DNA from: Bradysia coprophila
Taxonomy: Eukaryota; Arthropoda; Insecta; Diptera; Sciaridae
Assembly: GCF_014529535.1 (NCBI RefSeq)
Contig: NW_023503416.1
Span: 434,001 to 498,000 of the forward strand
Length of the DNA: 64,000 nucleotides
Reading direction: 5' to 3'
Shown piece by piece: positions 12,397 through 25,800 of this stretch. Numbering within the stretch: the stretch's first letter is position 1; the number at the start of each line of letters is the position of its first letter. Position numbers and translations under genes: made by a program. A model generated the notes under the pieces. It saw only the letters and a list, made by a program, of their open reading frames with translations. It was not told where the DNA came from and did not search any database.

Positions 12397-12840
12397 AGGC
12401 GGGAACCACAAACTACTATTGGTTTGGGCCTCCTTCAGCAATCTTCTCCAATTCCGCGCCAATGTTCTCCAGTCGTTCCCTCTCGTTCTCCAGTCGATCA
12501 CTTTCGTTCTCCAGTCGATCACTCTCGTTCTCCAGTCGTTCACTCTTAGTATCAATTGCATCTTTACATCTCGCTCTCGGTCTTCCTGGTCTGTGACTAC
12601 CATCGGGATTTCTATTTAGCAGTTTCAGTGGTACACGTTCCTCATTCATTCTTTGTACATGACCGAGCCATCTTAATCGATTGATTTTGATGAATTTCAC
12701 TATATCGGGCTCCTTGTAAAGCTGATGCAGCTCATGGTTGTATCTTCTTCTCCAGTTGCTGTTCACATTGACACCTCCAAAAATTGATCGAAGAATTCTC
12801 CTTTCAAAAACCAAAGTGTCCGTTCGTCGTAACTTCTATT
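12397..12840 (-). mobile_element. Truncated, decayed non-LTR retrotransposon (LINE) 3' end
   Basis: On the minus strand the frame reads RRILRSIFGG...RYNHELHQLYKEPDIVKFIKINRLRWLGHVQRMNEERVPLKLL...RPGRPRARCKDAI. This is typical of the region after the reverse transcriptase in many insect LINE ORF2 proteins. The ending DWRTLARNWRRLLKEAQ lies in another frame. Between them a 21-bp unit (GACTGGAGAACGAGAGTGAT-like) is repeated three to four times, shifting frames. The rest of the element is absent, so it is a dead 5'-truncated copy. Confidence 0.8.
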
Positions 12841-13290
12841 TTGCTGATCACGACACGAAGTCAACGCTGCAGACAATAGTAGACGATCATGTCACAAACA
12901 TTAGCTTCTAAAAACTTGGTTTCCTGTGTTGATCTGTTGGTTTCAAATCTTGTACTTCATTTTTACTATACAAAAGCCCATATTACAAACTTCACTGCGG
13001 TGACATTTCATGGGAATGAATCAATGTGAAGTTGTTACACAAAAAAAGTCCAGTGAGATTGAAGTACTATAAAAAAATGTGGTGCCTCTACAGGCCAACC
13101 GACAAGGCGAATGTGACAGGTTCACAAATATATTCTCAGAAAATTGACAGTCAAGGGACCTGACCCGCCTAAAATGTGGGGCCTAGTGTTAGTACTTCCC
13201 AAGGGTTATCGTATCATCGAATAACTCTAAAAATACATAAATTCTACTAAAGTATTGTAATTACAGTCCTGTTAAATTCGAGGGCTGCGT
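12841..13290. other. AT-rich intergenic DNA
   Basis: No gene is visible. A copy of the recurring word TCAAATCTTGTACTTCATTT occurs at about 12943-12962. Part may be the 3' UTR of the small minus-strand gene that follows. Confidence 0.35.
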
Positions 13291-13666
13291 CTAAGCGTTC
13301 AAAGTTAGTTTGATTTGTGAGAAGACATCGTTGCTGGTTAAATTTGCAAGCGACAGAAGTATCTTCACAAAGAAAACGGGAGTCAAGGTGTTTTCCTTAC
13401 CTCTTGAAATCAGTTGAAACAGAGTTATATTTTTGAAGCGCGTATTCATTTGTTATCGATAACGACGACCAGAAATAATCGATGAGTTCAGGACTCTGAC
13501 CTTTTGTCTGTATGTTCTCAAAATCCAGAGTGTAACCACGTCTTTGCCAATTTTTTTGTTCAGATAATACTATGAATTCCGAAAAATTTGAAAAATCAAA
13601 AAAACCTCCAACAAAAAACGAATACGATTCATTGTGAATATTATGTGAATTCGTCATGACAAACAA
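13291..13666 (-). CDS. Small protein of unknown function, divergent from Regnase gene
   Basis: Exon 1 at 13666-13401 and exon 2 at 13333-13291 join across a 67-bp intron (GTAAGG to AACCAG) to give about 102 aa. Met at 13657 is an alternative start. The sequence is rich in aromatic residues (SYSFFVGGFFDFSNFSEFIV, TDYFW-like PELIDYFWSSL) with a C-terminal NDVFSQIKLTLNA. I do not recognise a family. Support is the long open frame, the well-placed GT-AG intron in phase, and a start only 219 bp from the divergent Regnase start, which suggests a bidirectional promoter. Confidence 0.5.
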
Positions 13667-13885
13667 TTATGCCAACATAATAAAATTGATGAATTTTTAC
13701 TGTCAAAATATTTTTAGCAAAGAAAAATATCATTTTGCTTTTATGTTCTTTTGATTGTTATAATATTATTTAAATCGCGATACAGATATTTAGTGACGCG
13801 AGCCATACAAGTAGTAACAATGTCTAACATTCGTATTTCCACCGGAAAATGGGGTTAATCCACATCTTAATCAAACAATTACACA

Positions 13886-16800
13886 ATGATGTCGAGTAAC
13901 AATGATCTGGATGACAATTTTTCGGGAGGAACCGCAAAGGATATTTGCTTGGACAAAAAGGATAATTTCATTCGGATTAAGCGAAAGCATATTTGTGTGT
14001 TGTTGAATAATTTGGAGAAAATATCATTGCTGTTCGGTGTGAAATTAGTTCATGTTAATAAATGTGAGAGTAATGTGAGCAAAGAAGTTAAATTTGCCTG
14101 TGAGCCCGATTGCGAAGATCTGAATCCATGCGAAGTAGCAGCAAATATTCAGGTAAGTCAATAACAATTTTATGAATTTTGTTACTTGAGGACTACTATC
14201 GAAAGCTGTCTTGTCGGAATACTTCAACTTAATGTGGCTGAAAACGATCTCTTATGATTGTGACCAAATGATTCTTTTACATCACTCTTCGATTGGTTTT
14301 TCCCTACAAATGATAAATTCATTGCACTCAATCAGAGTCAAAATTGTCGTTGACTAAAAAAAGGCCTAGCAACATGATTGCTGTCTAATAAATAGATGAG
14401 CTAGCAACGTGGTTGTTGTCTAATAAATAGATGAGTCCATGTTTTAAAAGTGTTAGGCAAAGCGTTCGTTGCCAGATATTTTTGATAAACATTTGTCGTA
14501 CACTAATCAGGCTCTTAGTATATTATCCGATGTTTATTTAACACAGTAAATCTAAGAAATTCAGCTCAGGTGTCAGTGAAGGTTAATATCAGTATTTCAT
14601 TTAATTCAATTGAAAATGTGGTTTTGCGATGAACTCAGAGTTATAATTAATTGCATACCTTGCATAATTTTACGTGATAGTAACTTAGATTCTCTTCTAT
14701 AAGAGACTCTTGACGGTAAAGTGGTTTGGAAAGAGAATGGAATCAGACTTTTCAAAATTGAAATTCAAATGAAATGCAACCTCTGAACATGTACGTCCGC
14801 TAGTCACACTTTTACCCGGAGTTATACACCTAATGTCTTTTTTATACGCATATAAAAAGTGTGTTATATTTGTATGTGCACGTATATTGTGTATCAGTTA
14901 TTTGAACCACACAACCGGATTCACGATTTCAACATATCTGCGCTTATATATTTCTTTTATATTGAAACAGGTATGATTTGTGCTGTTGTACCTCTCTCCT
15001 GCTAATTTATGATTTTTTTTTTCGACTTTTTTTACTCGTTGTTACGTATCTTCTACCATTCATGCTCGTGTACCTATTCCTCGGGCTTTTTTTGTGTGTG
15101 GGGCATGAAAGAATGATTTTTTAACCATTCGAAAGAGGATTTCATTTTTACTTTTTGTTGGTCTTTAAAGAAATTTCAATGAAACTAAAACTTATTCGAA
15201 TTGGGATGCTCGAATGGCGTTGCTTCGTCGTTCAATTTTTTTTTTTTTGAAGTAGCAAATAAACAACAGTGAAGTAAACGATGAACTTTTACTTGTTTTC
15301 TTTAGATCGATAGTTAAATCTAATGAAGTAATAGATTTTAGCTCCAAATCTGTGTTTTTTGTATCCAGTGTTTATATTAGAAACTTTACTTCAATTATCT
15401 TAATAAAGGTTTTGATACAGACGATAAGAATTCATCACTTGGTCGTTGTTGTCGATATAGCAGATATTGTGATAATGTTTCGGGTTAAACTGAAAAGTTG
15501 GTAATTCAGTATTGACCAGTTATCACCCAATATCCATATCTTTTCAAACATATCTAATCCATCGTATTCCTTCCATGGATTCTGTGTAACAAAAAAGGCT
15601 GATAAAGGAGATGACCTCAGATTATAAGCAGTTAAAATTAGCCATCACTTAGTAAAATCAATCCACATTAAGATTTTCATTTTTATGTGCGTCACAATCT
15701 TTTATTATTTACATATTTGGTGAGGAGCTCACGTCAATTGTGGCTCTTGCGTCAGTCCATCAGTTATGGATCGAAAATCCGTTACTTTCTCACCGATGCA
15801 CGTCAATACTTTTTTTTGGACAGACCAAGCAAATAATGTACTTAATGGTAACAAAAATATGATCTGAACTTTGTTTTGTGTGTTTTTTTTAAAAGATTTC
15901 TTCGGCTAATTTTGCACAAGTTGACAGAATTTTGAGTAAAATCAACGGTTTTGCATCTTCAGCGACACAAGTCAACATTCAACAATCTCTTTTATGTGAA
16001 TTTCCTAAAGCCGGGTTTCTAAGAATTTATAGGAAATAAGTCAAATTAATGACATTACATGGCTAAACCCATTAACAAAACAACAAAAATATTTTCTGAC
16101 TCGTTTACAGTAGAGGGCAGTCAAAAATTTATAAAAACTTGCTCCATTTGTGTGAAGACAGCCGGTGTATCCGTTACAATAACTACGACATATACGTGGA
16201 AAATTGTTAGCTAGTTTATAACCGCTCCTACAAATCAAAATTACAAAAATTAATGTCTTCATCGTCATCTTCAGTATGAATGTCTTCCGCTGACCATTAC
16301 ACATTCTTAGGAGCAGTTCTTGAATTATTTATCTGTTATATACCTAAACGTTTAAACAGCAATGGGAACTTAATATACCTTCTCATTGCGGAAATGAGTT
16401 CAATAAGACGGGTCAGTTCTAATGATAGATAAGAAAATACATTCGATTTCCAATCACATTAATGTAATATTGTTATGGTTTTCCAGAGGGATTAAAATAG
16501 AAAAGAAAGAAGTCGGAAAACTTGGTAGCTTACTTCATTATTCCGTACCATACACACATAGGATTCGAATCTTCCAGCGATAAACTTGTTTCTTTGGCAC
16601 ATTAATTCATTTATACTTCAAAAATAATGTCGTGATAACTTTGCCATTTTGGTTAATTTAATTTAGAGGACATCATACGCATAAATGACATAAGACCGTG
16701 TGGCATGACATAAGACCGAACGCATATATGCAAGGCAATGATCTTTTCAAAATTTTTAAAACAAGATTTTTTTTTTTTACTTTTTGAAAGTTTAATTCAG

Positions 16801-19800
16801 CAGTTTTATCGACGCATGTGGCTATTTTTAGATACGAAAATATTTATTTTTAAAATTTTTTTTTCTTGACTATATAAATTTCGTATTTATTACATTTCGA
16901 CCTTGTAATGGCAATTTCATAATAAATTGTTATTGACAAAATCCATCAAAATACGTTCATGAAACCAACTACCGTCTTTACTTACAAATTTTTCTATTAG
17001 AATATTTTGTTAAAAAATCTTTGTACGGGCTGACGTGAATGCTGTACGTTTAAATAGTCTTCACATTTCACGTACCATCCATAAAATGATATTGGAAATC
17101 GAATATCAGTTTTGTTTAGTTTGCTCGTACCCGGAGACGCGATACTTTAAGTGTCATACTTGTACAATATCGATACAATATACATACATTGTATATGCAT
17201 GTAAGTTGTTTGGTGATATGTTTGAAAACACTTGTATGGTATATACCATGCAGTAATTGGTTTACATTTCATTTATATTTTGTTCAGACACTTTGTCTTC
17301 ATATTTTCAATTATTGATAAGCAAGAGATGATAAAAACTATCATCTTTGAATATTGCTGCGGATCCAGTACATTAGCACTGTTTCTCTTTTAATATTTTG
17401 TTCCGTTGAAATGTTTATATCTTGGTAGCAATCCTTTAGAAACTACAAGCGCATCGCAACAAAATCATTAAATCTATTCCTTCATTTGTGTACAAAGTCT
17501 CATAGTGTTGGATAGGTAATCTACTACTTCAATATTTGTAACATACATTTCGATATTATAAGAGAATGCTAGCCAAGGCTCAACGCTCATTCTTGTATTC
17601 ATTGTCGATAACAGATAGCCGTTCATTGTGCACTAATGATAGTAAACGAGATTTTGAGCGAACAAATTATTCCCCAACTACTGTACTACTGTACCTGGGT
17701 AACAATTAAGAAGGTTCTACCCTATTCCTGTGCATTGCTTTCCTGAAAATACTAAAACGATGTACCTTGAATTTCTCGAAATTTCTCGAATTTTCTGGAA
17801 TTTCTTAAAATTTCTCGAATTCGAGAAACTTCAAGAAACTCGAGAAATTAGTTTCTTGAAATTTCTTGAATTTCTCGAAGTTTCTCGAATTTCTTGAATT
17901 TTCTGGAATTTCTTGAAATTTCTCGAATTCGAGAAAATCAAGAAACTTTGAGAAATTCAAGAAATATTTCTCGAAGTTTCTTGAATTTCTCGAAGTTTCT
18001 TGAATTTCTCAAAGTTTCTTGATTTTCTCGATTTTCTCTAAAAGTTTCTAAAAAGTAGGCCCTGTTTTAAACCGTTTGCAGACCGTTATCGATTCTGTAA
18101 GAGGTCGTTCACAGATAACAAACGCATTTTACGGGGAGTAGTTGTCCAATTGAAGAATCCGTTTCATACAATTTTGCAATTTCATCCGTGAGTTTTGACC
18201 TACGAAGTGGAATTAGTGTGAAATCCGTAATCTTCGAATGGTCACCTATTGACATCAGTCTCCCAAACTTTAATGTAAATTGATTGGATGGAAAGATTAC
18301 CCCTAGAAAAGATAAAGATATAATTACTAGGACTTTAACCCGGAACCCGGATAGACCGTCGCCATGGAAAATAGATCAATCAATTGAAATTAATGAACTC
18401 TATAACTTTCATCCTATCCACAAAACCAGTTAAATCATATCTAAACCGGCTACGTTACGTATTATCAACTGATTTGTAAATTTAAAAATTCAAAAAATTA
18501 CGCAAAAGACTTCCAAATATGTGGTGTTTTAAATGTAGTGATAAGGCCATTTCATTGCCATTATATGATTACAATACAAACATTACGATAGGATATTCAA
18601 GTGCTTGCACTTGTCGATGAGGAGTTCGAAAATAAAATTCGGCGTCAAGCTTATGAAGTGTAATTACGTCTTTACGTCGTCGGATCCGGTTGAGATTTCG
18701 AGCGAACAGTATTATCAATAGTGAAGCGTATTTAAAAGCAAAATAAATAGCAGGCCTTCGATGGCACGATCATTTGCACAAATAAAATTTGTCAACAATC
18801 GGCACATGTTACATATATGTATAATACAATTCACGAACAATTCATAAGATACGAGAGTATATTCAATGAATGTCGAAATCTGTGCTTCGAACACGTAACA
18901 AATACATGAAGGCTGCGTAAATATTTTATATAAAAAAAATATATTTTCATTTCGAACTTATAAATCTAAAAAAACACACAAACACAATCATCAGAACCAG
19001 AAGTCTTAATTCATACCGTTGGTGTTCGACTGTGTGTTTATAAAGCAAAAGAAAATATGCATCCGGTTATAAACTAATAAGAAACATTAAATAATATTGT
19101 TAACCACATCAATAATAATGCCTCACACCTTAACATACTATACTATCATATACGGAACACTGAAACGATTGTTTTCTCGACCATCGACTGAATACCACTC
19201 ATTATCATCGCATCATTGACCATTTTACTTTAATTTTTCATTGATTTGGGAACCGGATGCAGTTTTCTGATGTTAAATTGTTTGAATATATTGGATATTA
19301 TGTATGTACGTAACGCGTTTATCTTTGTATCACATTCTCTTATGTGAAATTTTCAATATTAATAATCCAGTTGACCGTTGTCGTGTCGTGGATCAATGTA
19401 TATATATTGTGCGATATATTTTGGTGGGAGATTGCAAATTCAGATATCAGCAAAAAATTCTATTTTTAGAGATTACATATCAGACAACGTTTCGGTGCTT
19501 ATTAATAAAACGTTAATCAGAACTAATAAGATCAGTTTTCGAAAAAATTCTCGTTTTTTTGCCTTCCGATACACTATGAGACAACAATTTCGTATAGTCA
19601 ATCCATCATTCAAGTGTTTAATTAGTATGCTTAGCATCAGATTCAGATGAGAATGAAACTTTACGCTTGAAGTATTTTTGAATACGGAAAGGCGATTTGG
19701 AGAGTAAGACTGTTTTCGTTTAGACTGAAATAATTATTCCATTTTTATTGATTCCATTCGTTTTTGACTTCACAATATTGCTTTTGTAGTTTGCAAGGGT

Positions 19801-22800
19801 TTGATCAAAATCAAGAAAAAGTTTTTTTTTGCGCTGATTTGTTTTTCTTAACTTTAGATCCGTGGAAGAATATACCATAAATCTGCCACCCACATACGAT
19901 AGTATACGAAAGATTAGCTGGTTTCATACAAACAACAAAAGATTGTTGATCCGATGCGAGATTGTTATTTTGTTATTCTATACTGGCGTTAATAAAGTAA
20001 ATCGTCAGACACTTACACATATCGGTCGAATCGGAACAATTACAATTTTTCTATATTACACAGACATACAGTCTATGGAGATATAGCAATATTAACTTCT
20101 AATGAATTATAGTCATTATTGCCTCACGAAGTAAATTTACTTCCATATTACGGCGATTGTAAGTTTCCAATACAATTTGTTGTGTCGCGACAATCAATTT
20201 CATTTTTTGACGGAGTCAACAATCTTCTTGTACCATTTTAAGAGTAGTGTATGTGATACAGCACATTTTTCTATATTTAAAATATTAAAATGGAAGAACC
20301 ATTTCTTGCAAGTGAATTATTAAATTGACAAAGTTTATCGCTATTTGTCTGGGCTATTTTGTTATACACGTAGCAAAACACGAGTAGAAGTATCTTTTTC
20401 TGCCATAGGTAGCGTTTTGTTATTGTTATTATGTGCTGCGATATATGCTGTTAATATGTTGATATATATGTAATATAAAAACACGTTGATTTTCAATGAG
20501 AGATCCGGGTTTAAAAGTTGGGCAATGCCGCGCAGACAACGTATGTGTGTATATGGTGTATACATTCATTGTACAACAATGTGGTATAGGTAATATTTAT
20601 ACAAGTTGAGTGATTTTTTCAGACTTGGTAAATGTTTCCCCAATGCAATTTTCTGGTTAGTGTGTACAATGATTGTGCTAAAATCCATCTAAAAAGGAAC
20701 GGGGAATGTTTGTGTAGTGTTTTCTCTGTTTTTGCGTCTTGTAATCCTTAAAAGCTATCTGACGATGAATCAATTAAAACTCTGCAATTAGAATAACATT
20801 TCCCCCAAATTATTGTGGAACATTGTTCAAACTTTCAATTACGCTTGGGGCATCCCATTCGGCATAGATGCATTCAATTGAAAGCTTAAACTTTTTTAAG
20901 CTATTGAATCCTCAAACGAAATGAATTTCAATTTACTTAAACGTTACATCTTATTGTTCGACCCAAATCCTTAACGCAAACATTGTCGAAATATCCTACA
21001 ATTTATGTTAAATAAAGATTGTCGTTAGATATGTTCCGACTGTGTTTACAAATACGATTCTGTGGGTAAAAGTTCAGCGAAAGTTCTCTTGTCTATTACT
21101 TTCCATCCACAGGAAAATCCTATAGAAATTGATTTCCCCCAATTGGCTTAAAATCAAGCACACACGAGAACAACGATTTCTCAAATGCATTTTCTCAAAA
21201 CCTGATTAAGAAACCATTTCAACCATCGACCTCTTCCAATGTTTGATGTAAAGAAAAACGAATATAATCACACACTACACAGGTAATTTACTGTTCAAAT
21301 ATTAATGAACAAAATCTACTCTGATCATTTCCTTGATTAAAGCGCTCATCTCTGCTTCGGCTATAAGTGAATTATTTCTGATGTTATGCTAGTTAAGCTG
21401 GTTTGTCGATAAGTTATGTATAGCATTTCGTTGCTAGTAGTTGTAATTCAAGGTGGAGATGGAAATCTGAATTCAAATTGAGAAATTGAAAAATATATGT
21501 TTCTTATGTAGCAGAGAGCCAAGTTCGAAATAATCGAAACAACAGTTGCATCGAATCGTCGGTCGAATACAGATAGGCTAGCAAAATAAGTTAGCTCGAA
21601 TGAAAAGTGGAAGAAGAAGAAAAAAATTTTTTTTTGAGAAGTTATGGATTTTACTTAACAACACTTCGGGTTTAATTAATCGATAAATCAATTTTGTAAT
21701 TTTAAAATATTTAAAATTCATTGCTGTTTAACATAGTACGAATGTGTTTACCTGAGATTTTTTTTTAAAGTTTCAGCTCCGTTAGACATAGCACAGTGGT
21801 TTTTTTTTATGAAACTTTTCAAATCGATTGTTGAGCATTCTTTATACAAAGTGTAAAATCTTTTCTTATGTTTTAACTGGATATCTACAGCATATTTCAG
21901 TGAAAGTTATATACGTTGAGAAATTTGTGTTTCTCTCGTATGTTTTTTATGCAACTGGAAAACCGATTCGTTTTTGACGGATAGTCCAATAAGTGAATGT
22001 GGATGTGGAATTTCACGGTGATGCACAAAATAATAATAAAAAAACTTACGGATCTGTGGTTTAGTTGTTTGCATAAGTAAATGAGTTTCTAAATAAGTTT
22101 AATGAATGTGACTTTTCGCGTAAATTGTGGATATTCAAATGACTACTTTAAGCAACTTTGTGGATATTATGCTCATTGCGGATTTTAACGGAAAGGTATG
22201 AATAAATGGATAAGTGGTGGTTCAATGGCTTTCAGTTTTATTAGATTTCAGTTGTGCTTTCGATTTCGATAACAGAAACTTTCCCTGGAATTAGTAACTA
22301 GTTTTTTCAGTAATAAGTACGTCCTTCTCAACCTCTAAAACTACCTACAAAATTGACATTTTTGTTGTGGAAAACTCAGACATTTTTAAATACAAATTTT
22401 ACGGATTAACCGGATTTTGCATTCCTAAACAAGGATTCAAGATCACGTAGTGTGAGAGAGCCAATACATTTTGAGGATTACTAAATTTTGAAGGACAAAC
22501 AAAAAATGAACTCTAAAATCGGGGAATTCCACTGCGTGCTACGCCGTTTTATATTGGTCGAATTGATTTGTCAATAATAAATTCACATCGGATTTACTCC
22601 GATCAAATGAATACTTTTTGGCAGTAAAATTACAATTAGATGCTGTTCACGTTCACTCGTAAACGCGATTTTTTTTTTCTAATTTTTAAAGACAATTTCA
22701 CTTTTGAATTTTATTTTTCAATGATATAAATGCGAACTCAGCACTCAGGGTCTCAACTGCGAAGTGTATTTTTCTATATAGGTTGCATACACGTTCCTAC

Positions 22801-25800
22801 CCTACAAACATCTGACATGTTGTGAAAATAACAACCAACTAATTTCAACGTTAAGGCTGAGATTAAAAATTTCCAAATGTATTCGTTTTATCTCTATTTT
22901 TGGAACAATCACCGAACACATGGTAGAATATATCTATATTTGCACTCCACCAAAACGATCGCATTTGATTGCTAATATAACCAACCACATCCGCCTTTAT
23001 TAATGAAAATATAATGATTGTATATACAATTCATTTTCTCTGTTATCTCTACACCCATTGATAGGCTACAATTATTCATTCGTTATCTCGTAACAGCTAA
23101 ATTAAATGACGTCTGCTGCTGTCTGTACTATATTTTGTTGTTGTAAGAATTCAGTATAAAGTCAATTAGTATATGAATGAATCAGTAAACAATTCTTACT
23201 GAGGAAAGAAATCCAATTATAACTGTAGCGTCCAGGCATATTTCAAGAAAATATTTTCGATTATTTATAATACATCCTGTCATCTGGTTTTAACTGGTCA
23301 GGCGAAAGTAGCCATGCTGCTTATTCTATGAATACTTACAGCTGGTTCATTAGAAAGCATTTACCTTATTTCCTCTCAATAGATCACAATGTGAAAATTG
23401 CGTTCTGTTGGCGATTGGTCGAAAGACATTTCAAGGGTGTTAGGGAATCTCGCGCCGCGTCATTCGCAATAACTCACAAAGTGACATCTTCCTTATACAA
23501 AATGTGTCAAAATGGAATTATTGTGAATGACGCGGCGCGAGATTCCTAGCAACCATTTCAAGTGAGAAAATTGCAGCACTATCTCTTCAGTGTGGCGAAA
23601 ATAGTACATTTCGTACCTAGGACTAAAAGTCTTTTTTAGCGTGTGAGAAGTTTCCAGGCAGAGCCGAAGGCGAGGTCTGGAATCGAATACGCTAAAAAAG
23701 TCTATTAGTCCGTGGTACGAATAGTATTTTTCATATTGGACGGAGAAAAAGTGCGACGAAGTCGCTCTTTTCGGGTCCTAGGTATGAAATAGAACTTTTC
23801 TTACTTAAACTGTCACTTTGTTTATGTTTTCAACAATGGTTTTACCATGGAGAAAAACGGTTAATCACACCTCGTACATATGAAAAACGTTGTGTGGAAA
23901 TAGAAAGTTCAAACTCTAGCAAAATTGCGGCCTCGCCTCGCTCTGGGCACAAACATCGATCTTGCTGGAATTTCGTTTACTCCTATCGGTAAACGCATTT
24001 GTTGTGGACGGCTGATTTTAGGCACTTTAGGTCCACATCAGATATGTAAATCACTATTGATAACCAACCTGTGGAGAAAACAGGAAATTCCAACAAAAGC
24101 GAAAGTTTGCAGCCAGAGCTACGCAAAATTGTCACAAAATTAAGAAAAAGTTAGTTTTACGAAGCATTCCAATCAAAAAAAGTTTTATTGTCGCTAACCA
24201 GAACTTGTATTAAGCGTTTTGCAGTACAGTCTAGAAATCAATGAAAGTAGATAAGTAGGTATGGCCAGTCCATACAAGTCGGAGCACATACGGATGTGCA
24301 TGGCGCCACCTCAAACGAACTCATTTCTAGTGGAAATTTGCACTAGAAATGAGTTCGTTTGAGGTGGCGCCATGCAAATCCGTATGTGCTCCGGCTAGAA
24401 CAAATTTGAACGTTTGGCCATACCTATCTATTTACTTTCATTGCTAGAAATCTGTTACTTCTAATGTTTAAAGTGTTTTTGATGCAAAGCCTATTACTTC
24501 ATTCGATTTAACGTACATTTTAGTATACCTATAAGACCACGTAGGCCAGAGGTTTTTACTTATTTTGTCCACGTTGTCGATAACATATCCTGCTTGGTGG
24601 TGATTCTTCCAATGCTTAGATTTTGATTGGTTCGTTTTAATTATGTGATAATTTAGAAAATTTGAATTATTTTTGGAATTAAAATTCGGAGTAAAATTTT
24701 TTAACGTCTTTCTTCAAGGCTTGCTTGATTCGAACTAGATGTTAGGAGTGTATATAGTCGAAAGACTGAACAGGCACCTGGATCGGTGATCCTTTGTACC
24801 GTTCTCCCTTGCCTTTGTTAATTGCAACGAAAACGAAATTATAAAAATTACAATTACAATTACAAAAATTATCCGCATTATACAGTTACTTGTTGGACTG
24901 TGGCCTAAAACTACTAGTCCTAATCCTAATGACATAGGTCATAGTCTCGATCGATTTATTAACTCTTTCAATAATTAATTACTCTTTTAGATGAATTGCC
25001 TTCTTTGTGTTTTTTTCTTTCTTATTTTCTCAAACAAAAAAATTCGCCGACGTAATAATAGCTTTGTGTTTCGACACGTTTTCGCTATCGCAATAAATAA
25101 AGTCCTAACCGAAATGATAACGATCAGTTTGTATATTATGTTAATTGGGTAATACAGTCGGGAAACGTATTTGTCAATGAAAATAAATTTGACGCAAAAT
25201 TTTTTGATAAAATCAACGATAAAGCCATTCTGGTTAATGATAAATTATCAGATGTTACCTTGTTATTTATTAAATGTTTCGGCATACGACTAGCCTATTT
25301 ACACTGTCAATTTCAAAATCGCAAAATAAAAATATTTCTTGAGGTTATTGACCTCTACTACGAAATTTTCTCGGAAATCTTTGAATAAAGTTGGACTAAA
25401 TAGACTAAATGTTAAAAAAAAAGTGCATGCCACGGACGAAAGTAATAATATACAAGTATTACATCGCCTTATCGTGTCAAAAAAAGATGTATGTTAGGAC
25501 TGATCGCCATCAAAACATACCAGATCTTACTTTCCATACATCATTTTTTCCAGCTAGACTCTAGTGATTTTACACTGGACCCACTTTTTCACCATCGCGC
25601 ATCGCGATGGTGTGTAGGTTTGTTAGTGTTTCGTTTATTAACAGTAAGTTAATTCATTACCTGACTTTCATGCAGATAAGATACAAGATACAGATACGTG
25701 AGTGTATGCATCCTTTGAGGAAAGTATCAAATGCACTTATATTAAGTTTAATTCCGTATGATGGCAACATATCAGAAGCAATTTGCAGAAGTAAATTTGG

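Noticed and set aside
17768-18048. CRISPR-like array
   Set aside because: Units are 9-10 bp with no unique spacers, in a eukaryotic context.
19378-19650. 90-aa frame in the Regnase intron
   Set aside because: Low-complexity translation without cysteine pattern, signal or motif.
25591-25613. CACCATCGCG/CGCGATGGTG perfect hairpin
   Set aside because: Too short and isolated to assign as an element or terminator in a eukaryotic genome.
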